Counted from the first letter of the stretch, positions 1 to 8,128 are shown. The stretch is 26,081 bases of DNA from Bacillota bacterium (GCA_023397475.1 JAEWUD010000019.1:1-26081); one strand, 5' to 3'. The notes: generated by a model from the letters alone, not told the origin. Made by a program: numbers and translations.

Positions 1-361
1 GCCGGCCGGACACATCGAGCGCACAAGACGCCAGCGTCTCATCCATCGGGATCACAGCGTCGCCGTAACGGCAGATGCCGCGCTTGTCTCCGATCGCTTC
101 CGCGATCGCCTTGCCGATCACGATGCCGATATCCTCGACGGTGTGATGGCCGTCCACCTTGAGATCTCCCTGCGCGTCGACCTTCAGATCAAGGCCGCCG
201 TGACGCGCGAGAAGCTCGAGCATGTGATCGAAAAATCCGATCCCCGTGTCGATCTCGCCGACTCCCGTTCCGTCAATATTCAGTTGGACGTAGACTGTCG
301 TCTCATTTGTGGACCGCGACATCTCCGCGGTGCGCATACCGGATTCTGATAACTTCTTCAT
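1..361 (-). CDS. hisB: Imidazoleglycerol-phosphate dehydratase, C-terminus cut by window edge
   Basis: This dehydratase converts imidazole glycerol phosphate to imidazole acetol phosphate in cytoplasmic histidine synthesis. About 120 N-terminal residues are visible; the reading frame runs off the left edge. The family metal-binding and catalytic motifs are clear: GFFDHMLELLARHGG, then DGHHTVEDIG (HHxxED), then GDAVIPMDETL. The ATG at 361 follows a GAGG ribosome binding site that overlaps the hisC stop, five bases upstream. The family N-terminus (MRTAEMSR) begins at the in-frame ATG at 337, so that start is a real alternative. It is the last visible gene of the minus-strand his operon, 7 bp after hisC. 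The family call is certain; only the start is open. Confidence 0.95.
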   Translation of the reverse strand, partial: MKKLSESGMRTAEMSRSTNETTVYVQLNIDGTGVGEIDTGIGFFDHMLELLARHGGLDLKVDAQGDLKVDGHHTVEDIGIVIGKAIAEAIGDKRGICRYGDAVIPMDETLASCALDVSGR

Positions 362-368
362 GTACGCC

Positions 369-1448
369 TCATTTCTTTTCGCGAAGAATTCTCTCGACCT
401 GGGAAAACAGCTCCTTCATCTCTTCGTCCGTGCCGACCGTGATCCGCAGGTAATCGGAAACGCGATTCTGCCGGAAGTACCTTACAAGTATACCTGCGTC
501 GCGCAGTTTTTTGTAGAGTTCCTCGGCGGAAATCCCCGCCGGTTTGACGAACAGGAAGTTCGTTTGCGAGGGGGCTACCGTGAAGCCGAGGTCGCGGAAC
601 TTTCTCGCCGATGACTCGCGCGTTGCGAGGATCATGTCGCGTGTGCTCTCGAAATACTTCCGATCCCGGACGGCCAGCGTCGCGAGCTCGTGCGCAAGAG
701 TGTCGACCGGATACGAGTTGAAGGAATCGCGTACGCGGCAGAGGCCTTCGATAATCTCCTCCGAGGCAATCGCGTAACCGACGCGAAGTCCGGCCAGTGA
801 GTGCGACTTCGACAGGGTGCCGATGATGAGAAGGTTCGGGTGACTCTCCAAGAGGGGAAGACAATCGACGTTGCCAAAAGCCGCGTACGCTTGATCGACC
901 AGCACGAGTCGGTCCGGGTCGCTCTCCAGAATGCGGCGAATGTCTTCGACCGGCAGCGCGATGGAGGTCGGCGCGTTCGGATTCGCGATCGCGACGCCGC
1001 CGGAGGGCTCCAGAAAAGGCTCGACAGGAATGGTCATGTCGCTCCGGAGAGGCACGGTTCGCGTCGGGATACTGTAGAGATTCGCGTAGACCGGATAGAA
1101 ACTATAGGAGATCTCCGGATACAGAAGCGGCATCGACTCCTCATCAGATTCGAAAAACGCCTGGAAGCTGAACGCGAGAACTTCGTCGGACCCGTTGCCG
1201 CAGAAGACCTGCGTCGGACGAACGCCGAAGAAATCCGCAAGGGCCTCGCGCAGCAGCCGGCTCGAAAGATCGGGGTACCGGCGCAGGCAATCCGTGTTGA
1301 AGTCACGGACATGTTCCATGACTTCCGGAGAGGGCGGATACGGGTTCTCATTGGTATTGAGCTTGATGACTTTCTGTCCGGGTACGGGTTGCTCCCCCGC
1401 GACATAGGGGGTAAGATCATGGGTTTTCTTATTCCAGAAACGGCTCAT
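369..1448 (-). CDS. hisC: Histidinol-phosphate aminotransferase
   Basis: A PLP-dependent class I/II aminotransferase of 359 residues, usual HisC length. It transaminates imidazole acetol phosphate to histidinol phosphate, using glutamate as donor. The N-terminal substrate motif LNTNENPYPPSP is at about residues 30-41. ANPNAPT at about 155-161 is the conserved Asn region. The PLP lysine lies in GTLSKSHSLAGLRVGYA, at about K214. The ATG at 1448 has an AAGGAG ribosome binding site a few bases upstream. It lies about 105 bp after hisD, the largest gap in the operon, with no promoter or terminator that I could recognise. Close paralogues act on aromatic amino acids, but the operon context supports HisC. 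Confidence 0.96.
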   Translation of the reverse strand: MSRFWNKKTHDLTPYVAGEQPVPGQKVIKLNTNENPYPPSPEVMEHVRDFNTDCLRRYPDLSSRLLREALADFFGVRPTQVFCGNGSDEVLAFSFQAFFESDEESMPLLYPEISYSFYPVYANLYSIPTRTVPLRSDMTIPVEPFLEPSGGVAIANPNAPTSIALPVEDIRRILESDPDRLVLVDQAYAAFGNVDCLPLLESHPNLLIIGTLSKSHSLAGLRVGYAIASEEIIEGLCRVRDSFNSYPVDTLAHELATLAVRDRKYFESTRDMILATRESSARKFRDLGFTVAPSQTNFLFVKPAGISAEELYKKLRDAGILVRYFRQNRVSDYLRITVGTDEEMKELFSQVERILREKK

Positions 1449-1553
1449 AGTCGGCTCCTTATGCTATTCTCGTATGAATTGAGGTCTCGTGTCGGCCTCA
1501 TTCGTTCGATCGGTCTTGCCTTTTCAACGCGGATCTTTTCGCGCAAAAACAGA

Positions 1554-2855
1554 TCAGCTCTCTTCAAACCGGACAACCGCTGCCTCGGCGTGAGCGGTCA
1601 ATCCCTCCGCCCGGGCAAAGGCCTCGACCTCGCGATAACAGGCGCGAAGGCTCTGTTCATCGAAACGCAACACGCTCATCTTCTTGCGGAAATCGCCGGT
1701 GTTGAGCGGCGAGAAGAAGCGGGCGGTGCCCGACGTCGGCAGCGTATGGTTCGGTCCGGCCAGATAGTCGCCCAGTGGCTCGGGCGTGTAGTTGCCGAGG
1801 AATACCGCGCCGGCGTTGCGGATCTCGGGAAGCAGACTTTCCGGATCGGCGACACAGAGTTCGAGGTGCTCGGGTGCGAGCTCGTTTGTGAACGCGACGG
1901 CGGTGGCCAGATCCGGAACGACGATGATCGCGCAGTAGTCGGAGACGGAGCTCTGTAAGATCTCTTTGCGGTCGAGTTTGTCCGAACGACGGTCGAGAGC
2001 TTCCATTACCTGATCAGCCATCGTGCCGCTTGTTGTCAACAGGATTGCGGAAGCGATCTTGTCGTGCTCGGCCTGCGAGAGCATATCGGCGGCAACATAT
2101 TCCGGCACAGCCGTCTCGTCGGCGACGATCAGGATCTCGCTCGGGCCGGCGAACATATCGATGTCAACCTGACCGAATACCATTCGTTTGGCGGTGTTGA
2201 CGTAGATGTTCCCGGGTCCGCAAATCTTGTCGACGCGAGGGACGGCCTTTGTCCCGTACGCCATTGCGGCGATGGCCTGCGCTCCGCCGATCTTATAGAT
2301 CTCGTCCGCACCGGCAATCGAGGCTGCGGCCAGAATGACAGGATTGATCGTGCCGTCCGCCGAGGGCGGGGTGCAGAGGACCACACGCGAGACGCCTGCG
2401 GTCTTCGCGGGAATGACGTTCATAAGAACCGTTGACGGCAGCGGGGCCGTGCCTCCGGGCACGTATATTCCGGCGATGTCCAAGGGGCGGACGATCATGC
2501 CGACCGTTCCTCCGTCGGGGTTTGTCATCATGAATCCGGTCTCGAGTTGTTTCTCGTGGAAGGCGCGGATATTCTCCGCCGCTTTGTTCAGAACGACAAG
2601 AAGTGACGGTTCGATGCCCGCGACAGCCCGATCGATCTCTTCTCTTGTCACACGCAAAGTCTCCGACGAGAGCCTCGCGCGATCGAATTTCTCCGTATAG
2701 CGGCAGACGGCCTCGTCGCCGTTCGTGCGGACATCCGCGAGGATCGCATTTACCGTCTCAATGATCGGACCGAGCTCCATCTTGCCGCGCATCCCGAGCA
2801 GGTCGGACACAGCGCGCAGGTTATCGGAAGTTGCGTCGATGCGTTTACATCTCAT
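1554..2855 (-). CDS. hisD: Histidinol dehydrogenase
   Basis: A zinc- and NAD-dependent enzyme that oxidises histidinol to histidine in two steps, the end of the pathway. The 433 residues match the family length. Visible motifs are KICGPGNIYVNTAKR (nucleotide-binding region), AGPSEILIVAD, SQAEHDKIASAIL, the catalytic ELAPEHLEL block, and PNHTLPTSGTARF near the C-terminus, which carries conserved His residues. The start codon overlaps the hisG stop as ATGA, four bases shared, so translation is likely coupled. The N-terminus has no extension. The annotation is secure on motif and context. Confidence 0.97.
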   Translation of the reverse strand: MRCKRIDATSDNLRAVSDLLGMRGKMELGPIIETVNAILADVRTNGDEAVCRYTEKFDRARLSSETLRVTREEIDRAVAGIEPSLLVVLNKAAENIRAFHEKQLETGFMMTNPDGGTVGMIVRPLDIAGIYVPGGTAPLPSTVLMNVIPAKTAGVSRVVLCTPPSADGTINPVILAAASIAGADEIYKIGGAQAIAAMAYGTKAVPRVDKICGPGNIYVNTAKRMVFGQVDIDMFAGPSEILIVADETAVPEYVAADMLSQAEHDKIASAILLTTSGTMADQVMEALDRRSDKLDRKEILQSSVSDYCAIIVVPDLATAVAFTNELAPEHLELCVADPESLLPEIRNAGAVFLGNYTPEPLGDYLAGPNHTLPTSGTARFFSPLNTGDFRKKMSVLRFDEQSLRACYREVEAFARAEGLTAHAEAAVVRFEES

Positions 2856-3544
2856 ACGGCACCTCCGGCAGTCGTTGTTTCCGTGACAACGTAAGCGGCT
2901 TTTCGCGCGGCCAATGTCGTACGCAAAGCCTCGAGCATCGGCAAGATCCGCTGTGCCTTCATCTTCATGGAGACGCGGTTGACAACAACGCGCGCCGAGA
3001 TATCCGCGATGACCTCGAGCAAATCCAGACCGTTCTCTTTGAGGGTCTGACCGGATTCGACGATATCGACAATGACCTCCGCCAGGCCGATCAGGGGCGC
3101 GAGCTCGACGGAGCCGTTAAGCTTGATGATCTCGACGCTCTCGCGCTTCGTTCCCTCAAAATAGGAACGGGTGATGTTTGGGTATTTGGAGGCGACCCGC
3201 TTGTTGGGGATGCGGTCGAGGCGACCCTTCAGTGAAACCGGTCCGCAGACGCACATCCGGCAGGCACCGAAGCCTAAGTCGATGACCTCATACAGACCTC
3301 TGCCCTCTTCGAGGAGCGTGTCCTTACCGACGACGCCGATATCTGCGGCGCCGTATTCGACATAGGTCGGGACGTCGGCAGGCTTGGCCATGATGAAGCG
3401 AAGTCCTGCCTTCTCTTCCACAAGAATCAATTTGCGCGACTTCTCCTTGGCGGCGCTGCAGTCATAGCCCGATGCCTCGAGAAGTTCAATGGCCTGCTCG
3501 GCCAGACGCCCCTTCGACAGGGCGATTGTCAGATATTCCGTCAT
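2852..3544 (-). CDS. hisG: ATP phosphoribosyltransferase catalytic subunit, short form
   Basis: Catalyses the committed first step of histidine synthesis, condensing ATP with PRPP. At 230 residues it is the short HisG, which lacks the C-terminal regulatory ACT-like domain and needs HisZ as partner; hisZ is directly upstream. Motifs visible are TIALSKGRLAEQAIELL at the N-terminus, KPADVPTYVEYGAADIGVVG at about 54-73, and the PRPP-binding loop EVIVDIVESGQTLKENGL at about 156-173. It overlaps both neighbours by four bases (ATGA junctions), pointing to translational coupling and the expected stoichiometric HisGZ complex. Histidine feedback on the complex is family knowledge, not seen here. Confidence 0.97.
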   Translation of the reverse strand: MTEYLTIALSKGRLAEQAIELLEASGYDCSAAKEKSRKLILVEEKAGLRFIMAKPADVPTYVEYGAADIGVVGKDTLLEEGRGLYEVIDLGFGACRMCVCGPVSLKGRLDRIPNKRVASKYPNITRSYFEGTKRESVEIIKLNGSVELAPLIGLAEVIVDIVESGQTLKENGLDLLEVIADISARVVVNRVSMKMKAQRILPMLEALRTTLAARKAAYVVTETTTAGGAV

Positions 3545-4770
3545 ACGTTCACCTCATCCATATTCTCAACGCCGCAATCGCAGGAGCTCTGGTTCAGGAA
3601 AATCACCTGCTCAACTTTGCGCGTGTCCGCATAGAGCTCGAGCTCCTCTTCACTCTTCTTATCACAATCGAGAATGACGCGCATTCCCTCGGCACGAAGA
3701 TCCTCCGCCATCGCGATCGCCAATTTGCGCATCCCCTGCTCGTCGCTATAACCGATTACAGCGTCCGCATAGGTCTGATCGTTCTCGGCACCTCTTCGGC
3801 GCAGGGCTGTCATGCACAGGTTGACGCCGAGCGAGAAACCGACCGCCGTGAGGTCGCGGCCGAACGACGCGACCACCTGATCATACCGTCCGCCCGAGAT
3901 GATCGGGAACCCGACCTCATAGGTAAATCCGCGAAAAATCATCCCCGTATAGTAATCCAGCCCCCGGAGCATGCCGAAATCAACCGAGACATATTTGAGA
4001 TAATCGTAGTCCTCCAGAACCTCGAAAATCTCTCGAATATTCGTGATGGCCGCCTTCGCACGCTCCCCTGTAACACGGGATGCAAAGCGGTCGAGCGCCT
4101 CATATGTCCCGAACACCGACGGGCACATCAGAAGTGTCTCCCGGGCTTCCTTCGACAGCCCTAAGCGCTCCGCCATCTTCTCGAGCGCAACCGTATCCTT
4201 CCGATCGATCTCACGCGAAATCTCGTCGGCATCCTCGGCACTTACCTTCCACTCCTCCATCAGGCCCTTGAAGAACTCGACCTGTCCGATCGATATCTGC
4301 AGGTCGGGAATTCCGATCTCCAACGCCGAAGCGATCGCGAGGGCTATGACCTCCGCATCCGCCCGGGCTGTCGACAGGCCCAAGAGCTCGACGCCGGCCT
4401 GGCAGAACTCGCGCTGGCGTCCTCCGCCCGACTCGCGAAAACGATACATATTCTCGATGTACGAGATCCGTATGGGCGCCGGGACATCGCGAAGCGTCGT
4501 CGCGACGAGGCGGGCGACGGGAATCGTCCCGTCATAGCGCAGGGCCAGAAGGCGTCCGTCACGGTCGCCGAGCTTGCACAGATCCTCCTGTGCGACAAAA
4601 CTTCCTTCCGAATAGGCGTCGTAGAATTCGAGACCCGGAGTCTCGATCTCCTGGTAGCCCCAGCTGTCGAAAAGCACCCGAAGCTTCTGCTCCGCGCGGC
4701 GCTTGGCCGCACAGTCCTCCGCCAGAATATCCGTCACGCCGTCCGGCGTATGAAATCGATAGTTTCCCAT
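3541..4770 (-). CDS. hisZ: ATP phosphoribosyltransferase regulatory subunit
   Basis: A histidyl-tRNA-synthetase paralogue that binds histidine and regulates short-form HisG. The 409 residues resemble the class II synthetase catalytic fold: YRFHTPDGVTDILAED at the N-terminus, GYQEIETPGLEFYDAY as motif 1 region, RISYIENMYRFRESG followed by REFCQAGVELLG as motif 2 region, and GLDYYTGMIFRGF. The C-terminus has an additional segment (TYADAVIGYSDEQG onward) resembling a shortened anticodon-binding-like domain. The ATG at 4770 follows a GGAGG site with good spacing. It is the first gene of the his operon and overlaps hisG by four bases. A true HisRS would usually be longer and not sit next to hisG, so HisZ is preferred. 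Confidence 0.93.
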   Translation of the reverse strand: MGNYRFHTPDGVTDILAEDCAAKRRAEQKLRVLFDSWGYQEIETPGLEFYDAYSEGSFVAQEDLCKLGDRDGRLLALRYDGTIPVARLVATTLRDVPAPIRISYIENMYRFRESGGGRQREFCQAGVELLGLSTARADAEVIALAIASALEIGIPDLQISIGQVEFFKGLMEEWKVSAEDADEISREIDRKDTVALEKMAERLGLSKEARETLLMCPSVFGTYEALDRFASRVTGERAKAAITNIREIFEVLEDYDYLKYVSVDFGMLRGLDYYTGMIFRGFTYEVGFPIISGGRYDQVVASFGRDLTAVGFSLGVNLCMTALRRRGAENDQTYADAVIGYSDEQGMRKLAIAMAEDLRAEGMRVILDCDKKSEEELELYADTRKVEQVIFLNQSSCDCGVENMDEVNV

Positions 4771-4844
4771 AGGGTTTCCTCCAGTTTGTCTCCGACCTGC
4801 TTTGAGTCAGGAGAGAAGATTCGATGCGTTCTTTTGGTTTGGGC

Positions 4845-4878
4845 ACTTTATCGCTTTACTTGGGTAAAGTGATAAAGT
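4845..4878. promoter_or_regulatory. Inverted-repeat operator at the his transcription start
   Basis: Two 15-bp arms, ACTTTATCGCTTTAC and GTAAAGTGATAAAGT, are inverted repeats with one mismatch around a TTGG centre. The element starts one to two bases downstream of the predicted his start site, the typical place for a repressor to block initiation. No T-run follows on either strand, so it is not a terminator, and there is no T-box in this leader. A HisR/YerC-type TrpR-superfamily repressor is a candidate binder by inference only. Confidence 0.7.
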
Positions 4879-4885
4879 CATATGG

Positions 4886-4915
4886 ATTATACCTGACAGA
4901 AATCAACTGTGTCAA
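4886..4915 (-). promoter_or_regulatory. Sigma-A promoter of the his operon
   Basis: On the minus strand a perfect TTGACA (4910-4915) and a perfect TATAAT (4886-4891) are separated by 18 bp. Transcription should start near 4879, giving a leader of about 110 nt before hisZ. TGACA at the -35 box and TGTCA in the spacer form a short inverted repeat that may be incidental. Confidence 0.85.
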
Positions 4916-5145
4916 TTGCGTGCCGCAGAAAAAAATGATCATTGCACGCCTCATTCTTTGTCCAAAGTCACGAAACTGGTATCAGGGTCAAACACTCTAC
5001 ACATGAATAATATCGCACGAGGGGCTTAACGGCTACTTCTTTGTGGTCCAAAGAGCGTTGGAGGTCTCGCGAATGGGCTCGAGATCCGGATTAACATAAT
5101 AAAGGCGGAAGTTGGAACCCATCGCCGGGATCTTGTGATGCAGAT

Positions 5146-5777
5146 TATGGGCGAAAAGGCAGGTTGTGGTGCGTTCGCCCATAGAATCGAATCTCCAAAC
5201 ATGAGCCAGCTTGGAGGAGTATGGGCGAAACGACAGGTTATGGTGTTTTCGCCCATACAATCGAATCTCCGAACACGAACCGGCCTAGAGGATTATGGGC
5301 GAAACGGCAGGTTATGGTCCATTTCGCCCATAAAAGGCGAAGTGCGAGTATGGGCGAAATCCGTGTCCGGGGTGCTTTTCGCCCATACAATCGAATCTCC
5401 AAACGCGAGCAGGCCTGGAGAATTATGGGCGAAACGGCAGGTTATGGTCCATTTCGCCCATAAATGGCGAAGCGCGAGTATGGGCGAAATCGGTGCTCGG
5501 GGTGCTTTTCGCCCATAGAATCGAATCTCCAAACATGAGCCGGCCTGGAGAATTATGGGCGAAACGACAGGTTGTGGTCCATTTCGCCCATAAAAGGCGA
5601 AGTGCGAGTATGGGCGAAATCAGCGTCCGAGGTCCTTTTCGCCCATAAAACCGAATCTCCAAACACGAACCGGCCTAGAGGATTATGGGCGAAAGGACGG
5701 GTTAGGGTCCTTTTCGCCCATAAATGGCGAAGCGCGAGTATGGGCGAATTCGATGCCTGAGGTGCTTTTCGCCCATA
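5146..5777. repeat. Array of ten long-stem hairpins with TATGGGCGAA/TTCGCCCATA arms
   Basis: Ten inverted repeats occupy 5146-5183, 5220-5257, 5294-5332, 5349-5387, 5424-5462, 5479-5517, 5554-5592, 5609-5647, 5684-5722 and 5739-5777. Each has 10-11 bp identical arms; most loops are 17 nt. From 5294 on, two loop types alternate: A contains GGCAGGTTATGGTCC, B contains GGGGTGCT. Spacings alternate 55 and 75 bp, giving a 130-bp unit. The B-to-A linkers contain CTCCA..TGGAG, a further short stem in several copies. Since 130 is not a multiple of three, the repetitive frames here are not a protein repeat. No terminator-like T-runs or known element match. Upstream, 4916-5145 holds no gene I can support. 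Confidence 0.93.
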
Positions 5778-5815
5778 AAACCGAATCTCCAAACATGAGA
5801 AATTTTGGGAAAACG

Positions 5816-6130
5816 GTGGTTATCAATGATAAGAAATAACATTATTTGTCATTGAGGAAGTATAAAAATCCGCCTACCCTCCAATTTTGGTGGTTATCAT
5901 TGATAAGGAATCACATTTCCTCTCATCGAGGAAGTATAAAAATCTACCTGCCTTCCGATTTTAGTGGTTATCATTGATAAGAATTAACGTTATTTGTCAT
6001 TGAGGAAGTATAAAAATCCGCCTCCCCTCCGATTTTAGTGGTTATCATTGATAAAGAATCACATTTCCTCTCATTGAGGAAGTATAAAAATCAGTCTGCC
6101 CTCAAATTTTAGTGGTTATCATTGACAAAC
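5816..6130. repeat. 74-bp tandem repeat with two alternating subtypes
   Basis: The word GTGGTTATC recurs at 5816, 5890, 5964, 6038 and 6112, exactly 74 bp apart: four full units and a fifth broken off. Each unit carries the near-palindrome TTATCATTGATAA, then a variable stretch, then CATTGAGGAAGTATAAAAATC. Units 1 and 3 share an AACATTATTTGTCA-like middle, whereas units 2 and 4 share TCACATTTCCTCTCA, so the true duplication unit may be 148 bp. The array follows the hairpin array with only about 38 bp between. From 6131 to 6310 I see no gene, only a GC-rich hairpin (GGCGCG at 6177, CGCGCC at 6193). Confidence 0.93.
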
Positions 6131-6310
6131 AGTCCCCTCCAAACTCTCCCTACGAGAAGGAAGGTGCGCCGGTGCAGGCGCGGATTAATGATCGCGCCGC
6201 TGGCGGCGCTCTGATAAGTTTATCTTGCGCCCTTCTTATTTATAGAAGATAATTAGATAGTATTCACACTATATAATTCGAAAATCCTGAAACGATCCTC
6301 TGGAGAATTC

Positions 6311-6727
6311 ATCAAAATGAGAAATCGAATTTCAGAACAGACAATATCGTAGTTCTCCTCATCGCAATACTCTTGTCCCTCTTCTCCTGCAGCGCTGTCC
6401 GGATGTATCCGTAACACTTTCTGCAATCGAAGGCGGTAATACGATTCCACTAAGTCAGGAATCAAGCGATGAACAGACCGCGGCTACCAGCGATGAACGA
6501 ATCACTGCATCTTGCGATGAACCAACAACGGAAACGGGCGACGGCTCGGACAAGACCGTGATCACAATTGCCGGATGCGGAGTCATTGAGGAACGAGATC
6601 GGAATATACTTACCTGATGACGTCTGCTGGGGCTTATGAGGAAGCGCATCCGGAGATCGATATCCAGATCAACTTATCCCGGAGAATCATTGGTCTGACC
6701 TGTCGGCAAAAGAGGAGGGTCACGTAT
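6311..6727 (+). pseudogene. Decayed N-terminus of a solute-binding lipoprotein (ABC transporter)
   Basis: Coding traces jump between all three plus-strand frames. Frame 1 from 6343 encodes NIVVLLIAILLSLFSCSAV, a lipoprotein signal with Cys, then stops at 6412. Frame 3 from 6426 gives a Ser/Thr/Glu linker and DKTVITIAG, then stops at 6615. Frame 2 near 6632 gives AYEEAHPEIDIQINL, and frame 1 gives HWSDLSAKEEGHV. This order (signal, acidic linker, strand, helix with HPEIDIQI, then W..LSA) is typical of family 1 extracellular sugar-binding proteins. At least three frameshifts make it non-functional. The last bases supply the ribosome binding site of the next gene. Family assignment is inference from fragments. 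Confidence 0.6.
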
Positions 6728-7154
6728 GAGAAAGAATACATTGATCATGCTTTGTCTTGTTTTTGCCCTAATATTAGCAGGTTGTGGTAGTTCGCCAACT
6801 TCGAGCGCAAAGATTAATTACGGCGAATCCGACATCTATACAGAAGCAGATATGAATGCTGCAATTGAGGTTATTAAGGCGAAAATAAACTCGATGGAGG
6901 GTTGTGTTCTCCATAGCCTTTCCTATTCATCTGACAGTACTTGTAATACTGTCGATAACGTTGCCTGGATGATTGATTTGGCAGAAGCTTATGATGAACA
7001 CGAGGTTTTCACTCAATGCATCATGTTTGAGAGCAGTTTTCGTTCGCCTGAGCAAGGCGGTGGAGCTTGGGCAGCCGACGAGGAATATACATGGTCGTGG
7101 TGGTTGGCCCGAAGCGAAGGCGGAGAGTGGAAACTGATGACTTGGGGATACTAA
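6726..7154 (+). CDS. Small lipoprotein of unknown function
   Basis: 142 residues with a signal peptide ending in the lipobox LAGC (Cys20), so membrane-anchored outside the cell. The ATG at 6726 follows GGAGGG six bases upstream. The mature part has an acidic helical start (SDIYTEADMNAAIEVIKAKI), then a compact Trp-rich C-terminus with FRSPEQGGGAWAADEEYTW, then WWLARSEGGEWKLMTWGY, reading like a small beta-rich NTF2-type domain closing on a conserved-looking WKL.TWGY tail. I do not recognise a named family with certainty. It stands alone on the plus strand between a decayed binding protein and a convergent minus-strand cassette. No clear promoter or terminator was found. Confidence 0.8.
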   Translation: MRKNTLIMLCLVFALILAGCGSSPTSSAKINYGESDIYTEADMNAAIEVIKAKINSMEGCVLHSLSYSSDSTCNTVDNVAWMIDLAEAYDEHEVFTQCIMFESSFRSPEQGGGAWAADEEYTWSWWLARSEGGEWKLMTWGY

Positions 7155-7226
7155 CAGAACCGTAGGTATCTGCGAATCAACGTATGTACTACCGGTACTG
7201 TTGAATCATTTATGCATGCTTTGCAT

Positions 7227-7796
7227 TTACGGAAACACAATCTCCGCTGCCAATGCTTCAATCTCTTCCTCCGATAAATGATCCATCCACATAGCTGAAT
7301 ACGGCGCTCCCATTTGCGCCGGATATGATTCCATGATCGTTCCGTCAAACTGAAACACGAACAAGTCTCCGACCTCATACGTGATTTCGTTGCCAAACAC
7401 ATCCTGCTTGGGCATAATTGCGAGATCTCCACGGTTTGTGGAATACTCGTTCCACCCAAACAGGCAATAGCCTTCTCTAACAACAGTCACAAAAAGAATA
7501 ACCGATGAGTAGAGCAAGATAATCTTGCCATCTTCTACGTATGCGACAACAAACTCGGTTCCGCCGGCAAGAGGTACAGGCCACAATCTCAGGTTACCTG
7601 CCGTCTGCGGATCGCCCCAGTTCTTACGGAGGGTCTGTTCATCGACGGTTGTTGCCAACGCTTGCATTTCTTCCTCTGAGTATCGCAATACCGTCTCAAG
7701 ATCCGGGACAGGTTTCGCAATCTCGCAAGCCGTACATGAACACACAGCAAGCACAAGTGCAAGAGCCAGGGATACCAGTTGTTTACATCTGGTCAT
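7227..7796 (-). CDS. Lipoprotein with DUF3221-like C-terminal part
   Basis: 189 residues. The ATG at 7796 is chosen over the upstream in-frame ATG at 7847 because GGAGG lies five bases before it and it starts directly at a signal peptide (MTRCKQLVSLALALVLAV) with Cys at 19, 21 and 24; the lipidated one is probably CTAC (Cys24) or LAVC (Cys19). The mature N-terminal half (WGDPQTAGNLRLWPV, then VVAYVEDGKIILLY) resembles SmpA/BamE-like small lipoprotein folds. The C-terminal half (GDLAIMPKQDVFGN, VGDLFVFQFDGTIMESYPAQM) resembles DUF3221 proteins. It is the last gene of a three-gene minus-strand cassette. Function unknown; the domain names are from memory of motif style. Confidence 0.82.
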   Translation of the reverse strand: MTRCKQLVSLALALVLAVCSCTACEIAKPVPDLETVLRYSEEEMQALATTVDEQTLRKNWGDPQTAGNLRLWPVPLAGGTEFVVAYVEDGKIILLYSSVILFVTVVREGYCLFGWNEYSTNRGDLAIMPKQDVFGNEITYEVGDLFVFQFDGTIMESYPAQMGAPYSAMWMDHLSEEEIEALAAEIVFP

Positions 7797-7843
7797 ACAT
7801 ACCTCCAATAAGCTTATACTCGAGATTCCATCCGAGGGACGAA

Positions 7844-8128
7844 TCATCCCTGATCCTTACTTTTACACACTCTCCCCAGTAGCCAGACGACGAGGCAACT
7901 GAGAATCCAGGGAAGCGATCCGAAATCGATAATGAACGCGAGCCACCACAGCGGCCAAATTGGTGTTAATAAAATAGCTCCGGCAAGTAAACCACCGCCG
8001 AGAAACGGTGTGTACGAGTGGTGCTCTTTCCGAAGAATCCCTCTGACGAGAATCATCCAGTTGATCACGGAAAGATAGAGCCCGAAACCTCCAATCAGGA
8101 ATATAGCAAGTACCCGTATAGTGTCCAT
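7844..8128 (-). CDS. Small integral membrane protein
   Basis: 94 residues with about three hydrophobic helices: IRVLAIFLIGGFGLYLSVI, GGLLAGAILLTPIWPLWWLA, and LPWILSCLVVWLLGRV. The ATG at 8128 is preferred because GAGGG lies seven bases upstream and overlaps the stop of the preceding peptidase gene; a GTG at 8131 is in frame but too close. A short charged loop (RKEHHSY) follows helix 1. It sits between the M15 peptidase and the second lipoprotein with essentially no gaps, so the three are likely cotranscribed. I do not recognise a named family; a helper for envelope proteins is only a guess. Confidence 0.75.
   Translation of the reverse strand: MDTIRVLAIFLIGGFGLYLSVINWMILVRGILRKEHHSYTPFLGGGLLAGAILLTPIWPLWWLAFIIDFGSLPWILSCLVVWLLGRVCKSKDQG

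Noticed and set aside
801..1958. A 385-codon open frame on the plus strand across hisC and hisD
   Set aside because: It is antisense to two motif-proven genes and has no family motifs; codon bias of GC-rich genes keeps the opposite strand open.
5033..5792. Small overlapping proteins with repeated RFYGRKA, FAHN and LWAKW words on both strands
   Set aside because: They arise by reading the hairpin repeats in shifting frames; the 130-bp period is not a multiple of three and there are no ribosome binding sites.
5146..6130. CRISPR array
   Set aside because: Repeats are long, palindromic and separated by conserved, not unique, linkers; no cas genes are present.
6253..6465. 70-codon minus-strand frame
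   Set aside because: It starts at a TTG without a site and is antisense to the decayed solute-binding lipoprotein, which explains the sequence better.
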